DNA of 64,000 nucleotides from Diogma glabrata (GCA_963693315.1 OY856188.1:163204002-163268001), one strand, 5' to 3'; positions 21,719 to 32,970 are shown, counted from the first letter of the stretch. A program made the numbers and translations. The notes: generated by a model not told the origin, from the sequence alone.

Positions 21719-22157
21719 ATAAAGTTTTTGCGTAGACATTTTGTTGACGTAGAAGCAATGTTTTCAAAAAGTGGTAATGAGAAATGCTACCATATAATTT
21801 TTAATTTTTCTTTTTAAATATATGAATGAAAAATAATCAGAACTCTAGCTGATCAGTTCGGATATATGAAAAATTAGCGATCAAATAAGTTTTCAAGTAA
21901 GCTTCGTATGAAAAACTAGCATATGAAAAATTAGCGATCAAATAAGTTTTCAAGTAAGCTTCGCTAATTTTTCATATATCCGAACTGATCAGCTAGAGTT
22001 CTGATTATTTTTCATTCATATATTTAAAAAGAAAAATTAAAAATTATATGGTAGCATTTCTCATTACCACTTTTTGAAATCATTGCTTCTACGTCAACAA
22101 AATGTCTACGCAAAAACTTTATTTATAAGCGTAGCGAAGCACGCCGGGCCCTCCTAG
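21684..22157. repeat. 474-bp palindromic Helitron end module 2
   Basis: Same family and length as 15551-16024; preceded by A and followed by T. Centre differs in arrangement of the TTAGCGATCAAATAAGTTTT block. Confidence 0.92.
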
Positions 22158-24209
22158 TTGTAATTAATCGGAGAAAAATTATATGTTCAACTCGGCAGCA
22201 AGATAGATTGACTGCCTTGGCTAAAATCTGAAACATTTCTCAAATTATAGTCATGAATTTCTTTATTGAATATTATTCTGTCAACAAGATACCTGGGATA
22301 CATCTTAATTTTAATCTTAAATACAATTGTTGAAACATTCATTTCGGTACGTTGTTTTACATTTAGCCACTTTAGTATTTAACATTTTTGTCGATGCGTA
22401 TCTGTTGAGCGTTAGAATAATTCTCATTGCCTTATTTTGAAGCCTCTGTAATCTTGTCATCATTTCAGCAGTGCACATAAAAATAACCGATGAACAATAC
22501 TCAAAATGAGGCACACAATATTGATGGAGGAAGGAAGTACCTTCTTATTCTATAAAAAATGCTGTTTTTTTTGCTATTTTTTTACTTATATATTAATATG
22601 TTGTTTGAAGAGTAACTTATTATCTATCAATTCGCCCAAGTATTTTATTTCATTCACCACTTCTATCCTTGAATTTTCTATTACAACATCATCTGTTAAA
22701 TCACCATTTATCACCATAAATTTTGTTTTTTCAATGTTAAGCATTAATTTATTCATTTTCAACCACTTATTTAGATGTTCTAATTCGTTGTTAATTTTTT
22801 CAACACATTCTTGAATACTTTCTCCAATAACATAAAGTTGAGCGTCATCAGCAAACAAAATCAATCTTCCAAAGTAAACAGCCATATCCATATCATTAAT
22901 ATAAATAAGAAATAGAAATACCCTCAAGATCGATCCTTGGGGTACTCCAAGTAACACATTTATAGCATCAGAGACAATATTGTTGACTTTCGTTCTCTGC
23001 ATTCTATCTTTCAAATAGGATTCAAACCATTTCAATTATGCATCATTAATTCCATAATGTGAAGTTAATTCCACAATGTGAATTCTATATTGTGAAGTTT
23101 TTTTAGAAGAATGGTATGGTCTATAGTTTCGAACGCACGCTTTAAATCCAGGAAAACTGTTACAACCACTTTACCATCATCTACAGCTATTTTCCAGTTT
23201 ACAATAACAAGATTTAACAGTGTCTCACAGTTATGACATTTTATAAATCCTGATTGGTACATCGATATTAAATTATTGTTTTCAAAATAGTCTAGTAGTT
23301 GATTATTTACTCCTTTTTCAATTATTTTTGACTCGATCATTATAGTATTTGTAGTGGTTAATATATTTAAATTTAAATAATTAATCACCACAAACGTAAA
23401 CGATCAAACGATCATTTTCTCGTGCCATCTACCATCTAAACATATATCGATAAAATCATATTGCAGCGCTAAACGATTAATTAACTAATTAATTAAGTCG
23501 TTCGAAAAACGAACGAAACAAAAAATCGATTTCAGGTTCAATGGCTTCCGTTGCCAATTTTGGTTAGAGATAAAAAAAATAATAAACTTCACTTGCTCTC
23601 GGGTTTTCAAAACATATTTATCGGACGATATTCACTAGCCAGTTTGGTATTTTTAATATTTTCAATAGGAACTACTATTTTATCGTTCCATTTATCAGGA
23701 TAGACACCTGAAGCAAGAGAGTTATTTATAATAGATAAAAGATGCTCACCCATTGAAGCAAAAGTATCCAAAGTTAAGCCTTTACTGACAAAATTAAAAT
23801 CCTTTTTATTATTTAACGATACTATAACCTTCCTCAATTGATCTTCTGTTAGTAATTCAAATTTGAATGAATATTCCGTGTTTGCGATGCAGTTTACATA
23901 TGCAACACTTGGTATATTGTTGTTTATTATTTCTACACTTTTAACAAAATATTCATTCAATCTGTTTGCTATTCTTAAATTTTCAATGACAATTTCATTT
24001 GCAAAATTAATTTCTGAAATTGCATTAAATTTTTTATTTAGAACAAACGTTTTTATATTCAACCACATAGTTTTTTGATCTTTGGAATCATCTATTTTCT
24101 TTGAAATATAATCACTTTTAGCTTGACTAATTTTATTTTTATAGTTATTTCTAATCACTTTGTATTTGTTCCATTCTTTTTCATTATTTATCCACTTAAG
24201 CCGGGCATT
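22158..24209 (-). pseudogene. LINE ORF2 reverse transcriptase, broken in several frames
   Basis: From 24209 down: linker and RT start (VYPDKWNDKIVVPIENIKNT), a ~215-bp unrelated stretch, RT motif A (FLDLKRAFETID) in 23065-23391, motif B (LLGVPQGSILR) and catalytic LFADDAQLY in 22586-23035, and the post-RT block EYCSSVIFM...RLQRLQNKAMRIIL in 22317-22514. Catalytic residues are visible, but stops and frameshifts separate the parts near 23040, 22586 and 22315. Confidence 0.88.
23392..23606. other. Unrelated insertion inside the LINE RT
   Basis: About 215 bp that breaks the RT between two adjacent conserved blocks. AT-rich with TTAATTAACTAATTAATTAA near the middle; no coding and no clear terminal repeats. 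Confidence 0.5.
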
Positions 24210-24326
24210 CACATACAACGGAAACAGAAACGGAAACCGAATTTCATACAAATTTGACAGATAAAAATTCGGTTTCTGTAAAATTTGTATGAAATTCGGT
24301 TTCGGTTTCTGTTTCCGTTGTATGTG
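24210..24326. repeat. 117-bp hairpin MITE in the LINE
   Basis: CACATACAACGGAAACAGAA at the left is mirrored at the right, with arms of ~46 bp and a short centre. It interrupts the LINE frame between 24209 and 24327. Confidence 0.85.
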
Positions 24327-24917
24327 GTTTCAAGCCTTTAGCTATAACTCATATTGTTCAATTTTTTTTGTTTTTACTAATTTAAGCTCAGCGGTATACA
24401 ATAAACTTTCAATTTGTTTTATTTCTACTTCTACCACAAAATGTTTAATTAAATTATGTAAGTTAGTACTGAACACGTCAGCTTCTCTATTGCACATACC
24501 AGAACCTTTCATTAAATCACTTGAACACATTTTGGTTAAAAAATCTTCTTTATTATACTTTAATACTTTAATTTTTTGAGTATTAATTTTTATCTGATCT
24601 CTAAGGACAACTTTAATTTTTATTGTTTCGTAATCATTTATGTTTAGGTTATTTTCAACAGTCACTGATATGTTATAAAATTTATTAGTTACCCAATCAA
24701 TCAAAGTTCTTGATGCCAAAGTAATTCGAGTATGCTGGTTTACTATCTGCTTAAAAGCATTATCAGTTGTAATTTCCCAAAGGCGGTGATAATTCGAAAT
24801 AATTTTTTGCCAAAAATTTCGAAAGCAAGTATATTGATTGAAAAGCACAAGGCCGTAGGCCGAGGGCTATTATCAATACCACTTGCTTGAGGAATTTTCC
24901 AAAAAATTATGAGAATT
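24327..24917 (-). pseudogene. LINE endonuclease C-terminal part and linker
   Basis: The frame 24342-24848 includes QHTRITLASRTLIDWVTNKF, the block that ends the AP-type endonuclease domain in Jockey/CR1-group LINEs. Continuous in order with the endonuclease start at 37529-38275 once the LTR element is ignored. A small hairpin (24829-24893) sits at its start. Confidence 0.82.
24829..24893. repeat. 65-bp mini-hairpin with GGCCGTAGGCC centre
   Basis: AAGCAAGTATATTGAT pairs with ATCAATACCACTTGCTT with a two-base mismatch/bulge. It interrupts the LINE endonuclease just before the LTR insertion point. Confidence 0.55.
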
Positions 24918-25792
24918 TGTAATGGATAGTCTGGGATAACATAGTATATTATGGTCGCAGTTTCCTTAGTTGTTGTTCCTTATATTAATCGGTACCACTT
25001 GTAATAGATTCTCATCCCTTCGTCATCAATAGTCATATTTCATGTAGTCTCCTTAACCCATAGTTTCCTTATGTTTCTCAAAATCTACTAAATCTGCAAT
25101 AGCCGGACAAACGTATGGGAGAAAGAAAATTACACTAATTACCTTGAATTATTTATTCATTGATATAACACAATATTGGTTAATTTGAATTAATTAATAA
25201 TTTTCCTTAATCATCATCCGTATAATCACTAAAAATTAATCAGAATTTAATCTTACAACGCACTAAAATTGACGCGCGTTGTGCTTCCATTCGATTGTCC
25301 TCGCCTTACTACTTGAGTTTGAACTTTTTTTGTTTCAAAACACAAACCGTAATGAAATAACGAAATTCTCAAAACCTCACAACAGCTACGTGTATTTTGT
25401 TCCCAATCGTCAACATACAACGAATTACTATTTCTGCTTGGTTAAACGTTTGATTTGTCTTTGTATGAGTGTTTTGCTTTAAACAATCCTTCCGTGATTG
25501 ATCTGAACTTCACGGTATTGATATTGCAGAATGTAGTTATTAAATGTCTAAACATCACTACATTGATCGAATCTGTATTTGATTCATTTTGAATTCAATT
25601 ATACGTGTTATGAATGTGTCGGAAATATTGGGGATCCCAACCTTATTTTTAGTACAATATTATCAAGTAGCAAACGGTTTTGTGAACTATAATAAGTTCC
25701 CAATAATTTGAAAATCTGATGTAAATTAATTATCTCTCATCTAAATACTTTATTCGAGTTATTGCGAGATTAAAAATTTGACTATATAATGA

Positions 25793-25995
25793 GCACGGTA
25801 ACTTATTCTCTGGCTCAGTTCAATTAGCGAATCACATAGTACTCGCGCAATCTATTACATTCGCATTATGTTGTTGCATTTTTGACGTTCAAGTTAAAAA
25901 TTCTAATTATCCGTGCGGGACATGGATATCGTTTTTCTGATTCATGTGCTATTAATTTCAATTTGTTCAGTGTTAGTTGTTATAGCTTAAATAAA
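25793..25995 (+). promoter_or_regulatory. Candidate LTR core promoter and poly(A) signal
   Basis: TATATAA at 25793-25799, an arthropod-type initiator TCAGT at 25815-25819 (about 24 bp on, slightly close), and AATAAA at 25990-25995. The order is that of U3/R. The same set occurs in the 3' LTR 8468 bp later. Confidence 0.55.
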
Positions 25996-26269
25996 ATTTT
26001 ATTGTGTGATTTAGTGTAATTCGGGAGACTTGCTACCTCTAATATTAAATAATACAACCATTGTGCAAGTGGATCTGCTGAGGTTGAGATAGCGGTAGAA
26101 TTAGCGGAAAGCGGTTTGTTTAGAATGCCGTGATTAAAAAGGTAAAGAATCATGTATAATTGCTTGTCTCATAGTAAATTAGAACAAACAAATTGAAAAT
26201 TGCTCAGTGAACGAAACTGAACATACCTAGATGTTTCGTAATAAATTTGACACAAATAATATTAGTGAA

Positions 26270-26760
26270 AACCTGTAAATTCTTGTATGCTTGTTAGTAC
26301 ATGTAAATACTAATTTATTTAGTGAAAAGAACTGTAAATTTTGTTATGATTCATAGTAAATGCAGGTAGTAATTTATTTAGTGAAAAGAACTGTAAATTC
26401 TGTTATAATTCATAGTAAATGTAAATAGTAATTCATTTAGTGAAAAGAACTGTAAATTTCGTTATGATTCATAGTAAATGCATGTAGTAATTTATTTAGT
26501 GAAAAGAACTGTAAATTCTGTTATAATTCATAGTAAATGTAAATAGTAATTCATTTAGTGAAAAGAACTGTAAATTTCGTTATGATTCATAGTAAATGCA
26601 TGTAGTAATTTATTTAGTGAAAAGAACTGTAAATTCTGTTATAATTCATAGTAAATGTAAATAGTAATTCATTTAATGAAAAGAACTGTAAGTTCTGTTA
26701 TGATTCATAGTAAATGTATATATGAAAGTTGTCTGGTGAGCAGCCGTAAATTCATGCTTG
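26270..26760 (+). repeat. Tandem array in the LTR, ~59-bp unit
   Basis: About eight units of GTGAAAAGAACTGTAAATT ... ATTCATAGTAAATG. Two variants alternate (GTTATGATTC and GTTATAATTC), so the array has a two-unit higher-order pattern. Duplicated at 34738-35228. Confidence 0.9.
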
Positions 26761-27229
26761 GTTAATAGTATAAGTAAAATATTACTAGTTCCATAAAATC
26801 AACTAATGAACCTGTAATTTAGTGTTTGTTCAGAAATAATTTAAAAAAACAAGGGGAATCAGACGAAAACGGCTCTGGTTCAGTATAAGATTGTAAAATG
26901 TTACTTGTTTAGAATATCGTTAAATTAATGCTTGATTTAACAATAAAAAGAAGAGAATAATAACTGTTTTGATTATCGCCTTGGTCGATAGGGAATACGA
27001 AAAGTTGAAAGTATTGAGGGCGGGAGCGAAAGAATCAACCTAAAGGAAATTTGAATTTATCTATGGGTATCTTCAACACGACATTTGAATCAAATTTTTG
27101 CTACTAATGCCATATCTTATACCTATTTCAACGCAACTTTCCTGGAAGTGTCTTTGTTATTACCGCCATATTGATATAGAGTTTTTTTTTTGGTTATTGC
27201 CACCGTAAAGCCACGCATTATTTATATAC

Positions 27230-28450
27230 CGTTCTTGCTGATAATATCGTATTTTCTACACAACATTTTTACCAAATTTTGGCTATTACAACTGATTATT
27301 TATATACCAGTTTTTTTTTGCTGATACTATCGTATTTTCAACGCGACATTTTTACAATATTTTGGGATATTGCAACTGATTATTTATATGAAATTTTTGC
27401 TGATATTATCGTATTTTCAACGCAGCATTTTTTACAAAATTTCGGAATATTGCAACTGATTAATTATATAAAGTTTTTGCTGATATTATCGTAATTTTCA
27501 ACGCAACATTTTTACAATATTTTGGGATATTGCAACAGATTATTTATGTAAAATCTTTGCTGATATTATCGTATTTTCAACGCAGCATTTTTACAAAATT
27601 TCGGGAAATTGCAACTGATTATTTATATACAATTTTTGCTGATATTATCGTATGTTCAACGCAACATTTTTACAATATTTTGGGATATTGCAACTGGTTA
27701 TTCGTATACAGTTTCTGCTGATATTATCGTAATTTTCAACGCGACATTTTTACAATATTTTGGGATATTGCAACTGATTATTTATATGAAATTTTTGCTG
27801 ATATTATCGTATTTTCAACGCAGCATTTTTTACAAAATTTCGGAATATTGCAACTGATTAATTATATAAAGTTTTTGCTGATATTATCGTAATTTTCAAC
27901 GCAACATTTTTACAATATTGTGGGATATTGCAACAGATTATTTATGTAAAATCTTTGCTGATATTATCGTATTTTCAACGCAGCATTTTTACAAAATTTC
28001 GGAATATTGCAACTGATTAATTATATAAAGTTTTTGCTGATATTATCGTAATTGTCAACGCAACATTTTTACAATATTTTGGGAAATTGCAACTGGTTAT
28101 TCGCATACAATTTTTGCTGATATTATCGTAATTTTCAACGCAACATTTTTACAATATTTTGGGAAATTGCAACTGATTATTTATATACAATTTTTGCTGA
28201 TATTATCGTATGTTCAACGCAACATTTTTACAATATTTTGGGATATTGCAACTGGTTATTCGTATACAGTTTCTGCTGATATTATCGTAATTTTCAACGC
28301 AACATTTTTACAATATTTTGGGAAATTGCAACTGATTATTTATATGAAATTGTTGCTGATATTATCGTATGTTCAACGCAGCATTTTTTACAAAATTTCG
28401 GAATATTGCAACTGATTACTTATATACAATTTTTGCTGATACTGTCATAT
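27230..28450 (+). repeat. Tandem array in the LTR, ~80-bp unit
   Basis: About fifteen units with the core GCTGATATTATCGTA, TTCAACGC and ATTGCAACTGATTA. Spacing is 79-81 bp, not a multiple of three, which explains the rotating short frames. Duplicated at 35698-36918. Confidence 0.92.
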
Positions 28451-29020
28451 TTTCAACTCCATATTTACACCAACTGGTTTGCTATTGCTGCCGAACTGAC
28501 CACGCACCAGTGGATTATCCGTACATTTATTTTTGTAATACCATACCTGTTGGATGAATCATCACTGATGGAGGGCTAAGGCCGAAGGACTTGGACGACT
28601 GGAGGATTAATCATGGGGTGAGTGGACTTGTTTTATTACCTTTATTTTTTTTGCTGTCTAATGTAGAAGTGGGAATGTGTGTAAAAGGGCGAGTCAGTGA
28701 TTGAATGTCCGGGTGAATGTTGGTATGTGTGAAGTGTGAATGTGTGGGCGAACGATAGTATGCGTGAAGTGTGAGTGTGTGAGCGTCTGAGAGTGATTGT
28801 GGAGGGGTTGGACGTGTTGATCGTGGGTCTTTCGCCAATGGGGTCGCCAGAGTCTTCGTTTTTCCACTTGTATTTCTTTCCATTTCTGCAAATTTTCGTG
28901 AATAGCGTACATGTCTGTATTTGTGCTGAAGTAGCAGGGTTACTTTATCGTTCCCATGGACTGAAGCTAGTTTGGGGCTTGAAAATCAATCTCGCTAGGT
29001 ACGCTTCCTGCTATGTCCTT

Positions 29021-29040
29021 CTCATTGGTTCGCCAATGAG
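29021..29040 (+). other. Stable hairpin with TTCG loop at the LTR end
   Basis: CTCATTGG, TTCG, CCAATGAG: an 8-bp perfect stem closed by a UUCG tetraloop in RNA, 16 bp before the LTR end. Also present in the 3' LTR. Confidence 0.8.
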
Positions 29041-29059
29041 AAAGCGCTTCATTACAAAT

Positions 29060-29077
29060 TGGCGCCCAACGTGGGGC
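29060..29077 (+). promoter_or_regulatory. Primer-binding site for tRNA-Lys
   Basis: TGGCGCCCAACGTGGGGC, three bases after the LTR end, is complementary to the last 18 nt (with CCA) of animal tRNA-Lys(CUU) as I know it. It fixes the strand as plus and the LTR as 5'. Confidence 0.92.
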
Positions 29078-29084
29078 TTCTCTA

Positions 29085-29870
29085 AGGGTCCCTACAGCAA
29101 TGTAGGACTCTGGAGGAGTCCCTCCATATTTTCAAAAAACTTGGAAAATTTTTTTTTAAAATTTTTCTTCTTCAAATTCAATTTCATTATCCACCATATA
29201 ATAGTTAAAGACTCTGGCGGCGTGGAAGCAGTACCCTGCTTCGGACGCGCAGGAGCGAAGGAAGTCTGAGATTTCTCAGACTTTCCTTCGATGGGGTTTT
29301 GCGTCCCCACGCCTCCAGCTACAACTCTCCTTTTTTTTTCATTTTTCTGAAACGCAAGGGTGAGAATGATTCTTCGGGATCATTCTCAATGGGCTTTACA
29401 AACCCACGGACCCTAGTAACGGCTGGGTTTCTTGCTGGCACAGGGAATGCCGGGGGTGGCCAGGTGCCAGGATTAGATATTTGTGAAATGGCGTATACGC
29501 CTATCACATCCATCCTGGTCATCTGGTCATGCTCTGGGTTCGCTGTGACAGTGAGATTCTCAGCTGGGCTAACAGCTCCATAACGTTAGAGTCCCCTCCC
29601 TGGAGCGTTAGCACCCTATGATCTGAGTTGTCCAGTTCTCGCGAATGATACTGGGGAACATCTTCTAAAGCAGTTTGATACCAACCGCTGAGGGAAGATG
29701 TTCGCCCAGCCTTCATGTCGCGAGTTAATTGGATTAACTCAGATCATAGCACCTCCCCGTATGTTTCGTCGTTCTCGATCGCGGATGAGAGGTGTCGGTT
29801 GATTGAATAATGGTTCAGAGGATTTATCCTCTGACCATTCCGGCGGCACTTGTCATCCGGGTGACAGGCC
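29085..29870 (+). ncRNA. Hairpin-rich leader, candidate packaging RNA
   Basis: A GC-rich island with a series of stems: CCTACA-GCAA-TGTAGG (29091-29106, GNRA loop); GGACTC/GAGTCC (29105-29121); a 15-bp stem GAAGGAAGTCTGAGA (29257-29289); TGAGAATGAT/ATCATTCTCA (29361-29388); a nested structure 29616-29749 with stems of 14, 7, 5 and 10 bp; TGGT-CAGAGGAT and partner (29811-29837); TGTCA/TGACA (29851-29866). They follow the primer site as a retroviral-type leader would. Short minus-strand frames overlap but look like shadows. RNA function is inference. Confidence 0.6.
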
Positions 29871-31182
29871 GACGACACATGCCCCACCTTATTCCCTTCC
29901 CACCATATCAATTCCCTTCCTTATCCATCCCTTCTTGCTCCCTTTCCCTTACCTTATTCCCATCCTGTAGAGTAGCTTGTTTCAATTTTTCTTTGGTCCC
30001 AAAACAAAAAAAAGTAAAAACTATAAACAACAAAACATTTAATGAAAGACCGGCGATCACCACCTTCAACCCCAGTGCGATAGATTCCCCGTGGTTGATC
30101 CGTCCGTCCTCTGTTCGATAATATTAAATCGATAAATAAACGTAAAAATAAATAAATTAAATGAATAGATGAATAGATGAACCATATTAATAAACCAAAA
30201 CAGCTGATAATTCAAGATACTAAATACCTTTTTCGATATATTTTAGGTGTCCGCCAAAGAATTGTTAATTGCCAACGATAATATTACTGAAAAATTACTT
30301 ACCAATAATAACACAACAAAAGAGCCAATTACAAACAATCACTAAAGGATTAATTACAAACAAAAAAAAAAATGAACTGAGAAATTGCCAACACAACAAA
30401 ACAAGCATAATAACAGGAACATAGGGTACTTGTACGAGGTCCACCTTTCAAGATTACCAACACGTATTTATGCACTTAAGCTAAATTAGTTAAGTTGTAG
30501 TAGTTAAGGCAGGTTAGACTAGTTAAAATTTTGAGTAGTTTTAAATTTATAGTATACATGCAAGCTTCCATAAATCGAACTTCTATCATATGAATTTCTC
30601 TGTCCCGAAGTTTCTCTAAATCGAAAATTTTGATAGCACTTGGTTGGTCGAAATATGGAAGCCTCCCTGTAGACTGAGTTTTTTGTAGGATAGAAAATTT
30701 TTTTTGTTATTTTTAAGATTATTTGCTTGTCAAACCGGTAGGCTTGCCGCTCTCCATATTCTTTTTCTGTTATTCGTTAACTTTCGAGTACCGGGAACCG
30801 CTGGATTTGCCCGAAATTGGATCCAGACTTTTTCGATATTTCCACCGCTTTCAGTAGTATAGCATACGCACTTACTCTCAATATTTCATTTATTTTTAAT
30901 TGTAAGCAATTATTTTATTTTAATTGTAAGCCGTCAGCAATAGCATAGTTTATTAGTTTTCTCGCCGCATTTCAATTTTCGTTATTCTCCCTCTTGATAG
31001 GGGAACGCGGGTTTTCTGTTAGTAATATTGCACAACTGTTTAAATGTCAACCTATCTTCATAAATCATAACCAAAACCTAACCTAACCTTATTGATTCTA
31101 TTCAAATTCTTCAAATAATCAATATATATAATTATAATTGTTACACTTGAATCATTTTTGTTCATAATTACGATCACCGCAA
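29871..31182 (+). other. LTR-element interior, no recognised gene
   Basis: A pyrimidine-rich stretch (29885-29960) is followed by AT-rich sequence. A block near 30785-30865 (GGAACC..., TTGCCCGAAATTGG, ...ATCCACCGCTT-like) recurs at 33070-33150, so the helicase fragment lies between two diverged direct repeats. Confidence 0.5.
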
Positions 31183-31830
31183 TTGTTAATATGGGCCCAA
31201 ACCCGAGAGATTGCCGTTCTAATTGCTGATGTAATATCGCCAATTACTTGTGATGGTCCATCTTTCAAAGTGTCATGATTTATTGGAGGGTTGGACATAG
31301 TTTTAGATCGTAAACAAATCATAAAATTGTACTTAGTACACCGGGTCGAATACCGCAACTTATTAAGGATGCAATTGTAAGCACAAATGACATAAAAATT
31401 TTAGTATTCGATGAGGATGATCAGCTTCTTCAATCCTCACGTCTAGCGTCAATAAATCAAATCAATCGGCACTTACGGAATCGTAAACAAATGCTATCAG
31501 CTAGTGTAACTTGAGATATAGAAAAACATATTCCGGTTGATTTCGTGCAAGCAATGTTCAATGTACACCAATTCTCAATCCCGTGCCGAACGCTATTTTA
31601 AATTGTTGATTAACGTTAAAGGGCGCACATGAGCAAACACAACGTCTTAAATTATTAGGAAAATATAAGATAATTCAACTTTCGTATTCTAATCCCAGTC
31701 ACGCAGAATTGATGCAGAAAATATAAATTTAATAATAAATCTTGATGTTCCAAATCCATCACTGAATTAATTACATTGAATTGGTCGAGTGGGACGTTCC
31801 TGAAGCTTTGGACTATCAATAACATTTGTT
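31183..31830 (+). pseudogene. DEAD-box RNA helicase fragment, Gemin3/DDX20-like
   Basis: Not visible as one frame because of stops and frameshifts, but helicase motifs occur in order on the plus strand: QTREIAVLIADVIS (motif Ia, normally PTRE), FIGG, TPGRIPQLI (Ib), VFDEDD (motif II, normally DEAD), KQMLSASVT (motif III, normally SAT), INLDVP (V) and IGRVGRS (VI). The N-terminal Walker A part is absent and about 60 residues are missing between III and V. No introns are evident. The FIGG/GRIPQLI pattern suggests Gemin3, but other DEAD-box proteins are possible. Confidence 0.75.
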
Positions 31831-32905
31831 TAAACCGGCTTGGATAGGTTCAAATTTCAAAAACTGTCAGGCTCGATTCGAGGAAAAGGAATGTCAGTTT
31901 TAAAATTTCCAAGTTCAAAAGATCAAGTTGTTGATTTTGTTACGATGTGGAAAAGTTAAAATATGATGAAATTTATGATGTTGATGATGGTAGAAATGAA
32001 TCAATTGATTCACCAAATTCTCAAATAATTGACAACCAGAAATCTTGGCAGTCGCAAGTATATTGAATCACCTATGAATGGATTTAAGAAAATAATTGAT
32101 AGTTCTATTGCAGACAATAAGCTCCGACATCGTCGACCCTTGTATTCGCAGATAACCTAATTTCAGGCCAGGTAAAATACTGGCTTGTTTAGATATTGAG
32201 ATTCCTCCAGGGGGTGAGGTTTGGAGATTGTGGTTACCCGAGGAATGCACTGACGAGTGTATTGCAAGGGCCCACAGTCCGCCAGCTTCATCTCATGGGG
32301 GTTTAGCAAAAGCAAAAATATTGTATTCTGTCATAATATTATTTTGAGCGATGCAGATAAACTGCAGACAATTATCTGTAGCGCTCTCACAAAGATTTGC
32401 GAAGCCAAAGTTTGAAAGTTGGTAGGTAGCGCTGCTTATCAGCCGGAAGACCTGGCTTCCCAAACGAAGAGGTGTCTACCATTCGAAGGACAGTCTAGCT
32501 TAAGGTCTGAATGGTATATGTTTATTGTTGATTCGCCATCTCTCATTTATATTGAAAATACAAATATTTCAAGCAAATATTATCCTCTGGACATTTCTCG
32601 GCTACTTGACCATCAATAGGTTGAACCTCTAATAATTTGCGAGGACGTTCTTGGACTTTCGCTAACGGCTTTTCACGATCATGTATTTCATCTTTACATT
32701 CAGCTTTTAAGTAATGAATTGTATTTTTCTTGAAGATTTATTTTTGTCTGATATTGAATGGAATCATCCCGGATTCTGCTCAGATCTATTTCGCTGCCGT
32801 TTTTCATTCCTGAGGACATGCTTCTGGTTGCAGAAGTTTTCTTTTTTTCGGAATCATTCGGTTTGGGTTCTAAATTTCTAATTTTAAAATTTAAATTATG
32901 TAATA

Positions 32906-32970
32906 GCCCGGCTAGCTTAGTCAATAGAGCATGAGACTAGTGAGCTCAGGTGTAGGGTTCGAGCCTGATT
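32906..32970 (+). pseudogene. tRNA-Lys-like relic
   Basis: GCCCGGCTAGCTTAGTC, TAGAGCATGAGACT and GGGTTCGAGCC match insect tRNA-Lys(CUU) in the acceptor/D half, the anticodon stem and the B-box. The anticodon loop is changed and the 3' acceptor strand is lost. Both Pol III boxes are nearly intact. It is the same tRNA species that primes this element. Confidence 0.75.

Larger units (their letters stand above)
16025..22157 (+). mobile_element. Helitron copy 2, helicase truncated, palindromic 3' end
   Basis: Begins right after copy 1 with TATATATTAATACGC (the TCT of the terminus is missing or replaced), follows copy 1 until about 16480, is broken by a 1.78-kb insertion, and resumes at 18260. It encodes Rep and the first part of the helicase, then ends in the 474-bp palindrome with CTAG|T at 22157. 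Confidence 0.85.
24918..29056 (+). repeat. 5' LTR, 4139 bp
   Basis: Same length as the 3' LTR with a constant offset of 8468. The four substitutions I noticed are at 26272, 26941, 27243 and 27764. It contains a TATA/Inr candidate, an AATAAA and two tandem arrays; if the start site is right, R plus U5 is about 3.2 kb. Open frames over the arrays change frame with each unit and are not genes. Confidence 0.93.

Noticed and set aside
21684..22157. Palindrome as an ordinary TIR transposon inserted in the Helitron gene
   Set aside because: The gene never resumes on the far side in any of three copies, and no target duplication beyond A/T is present.
26270..28450. CRISPR-like arrays
   Set aside because: Whole units repeat with no unique spacers, in a eukaryotic LTR.
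27279..28557. Chain of plus-strand frames with LLILSYFQR repeats
   Set aside because: They follow the 80-bp tandem array, change frame each unit and are duplicated in the 3' LTR at 35747-37025; noncoding LTR sequence.
28611..28912. THTLTLHAYYRS-like minus-strand frames in the LTR
   Set aside because: Product of GT-rich simple sequence (GTGTGAATGTGTG); no domain.
29092..29716. Minus-strand frames in the GC-rich leader as a possible gene
   Set aside because: Short, overlapping in different frames, opposite to the element's strand, and better explained by hairpin-forming sequence.
32419..32924. Short frames in the LTR-element interior as remnants of gag
   Set aside because: No knuckle or capsid pattern; could not be linked to the leader.
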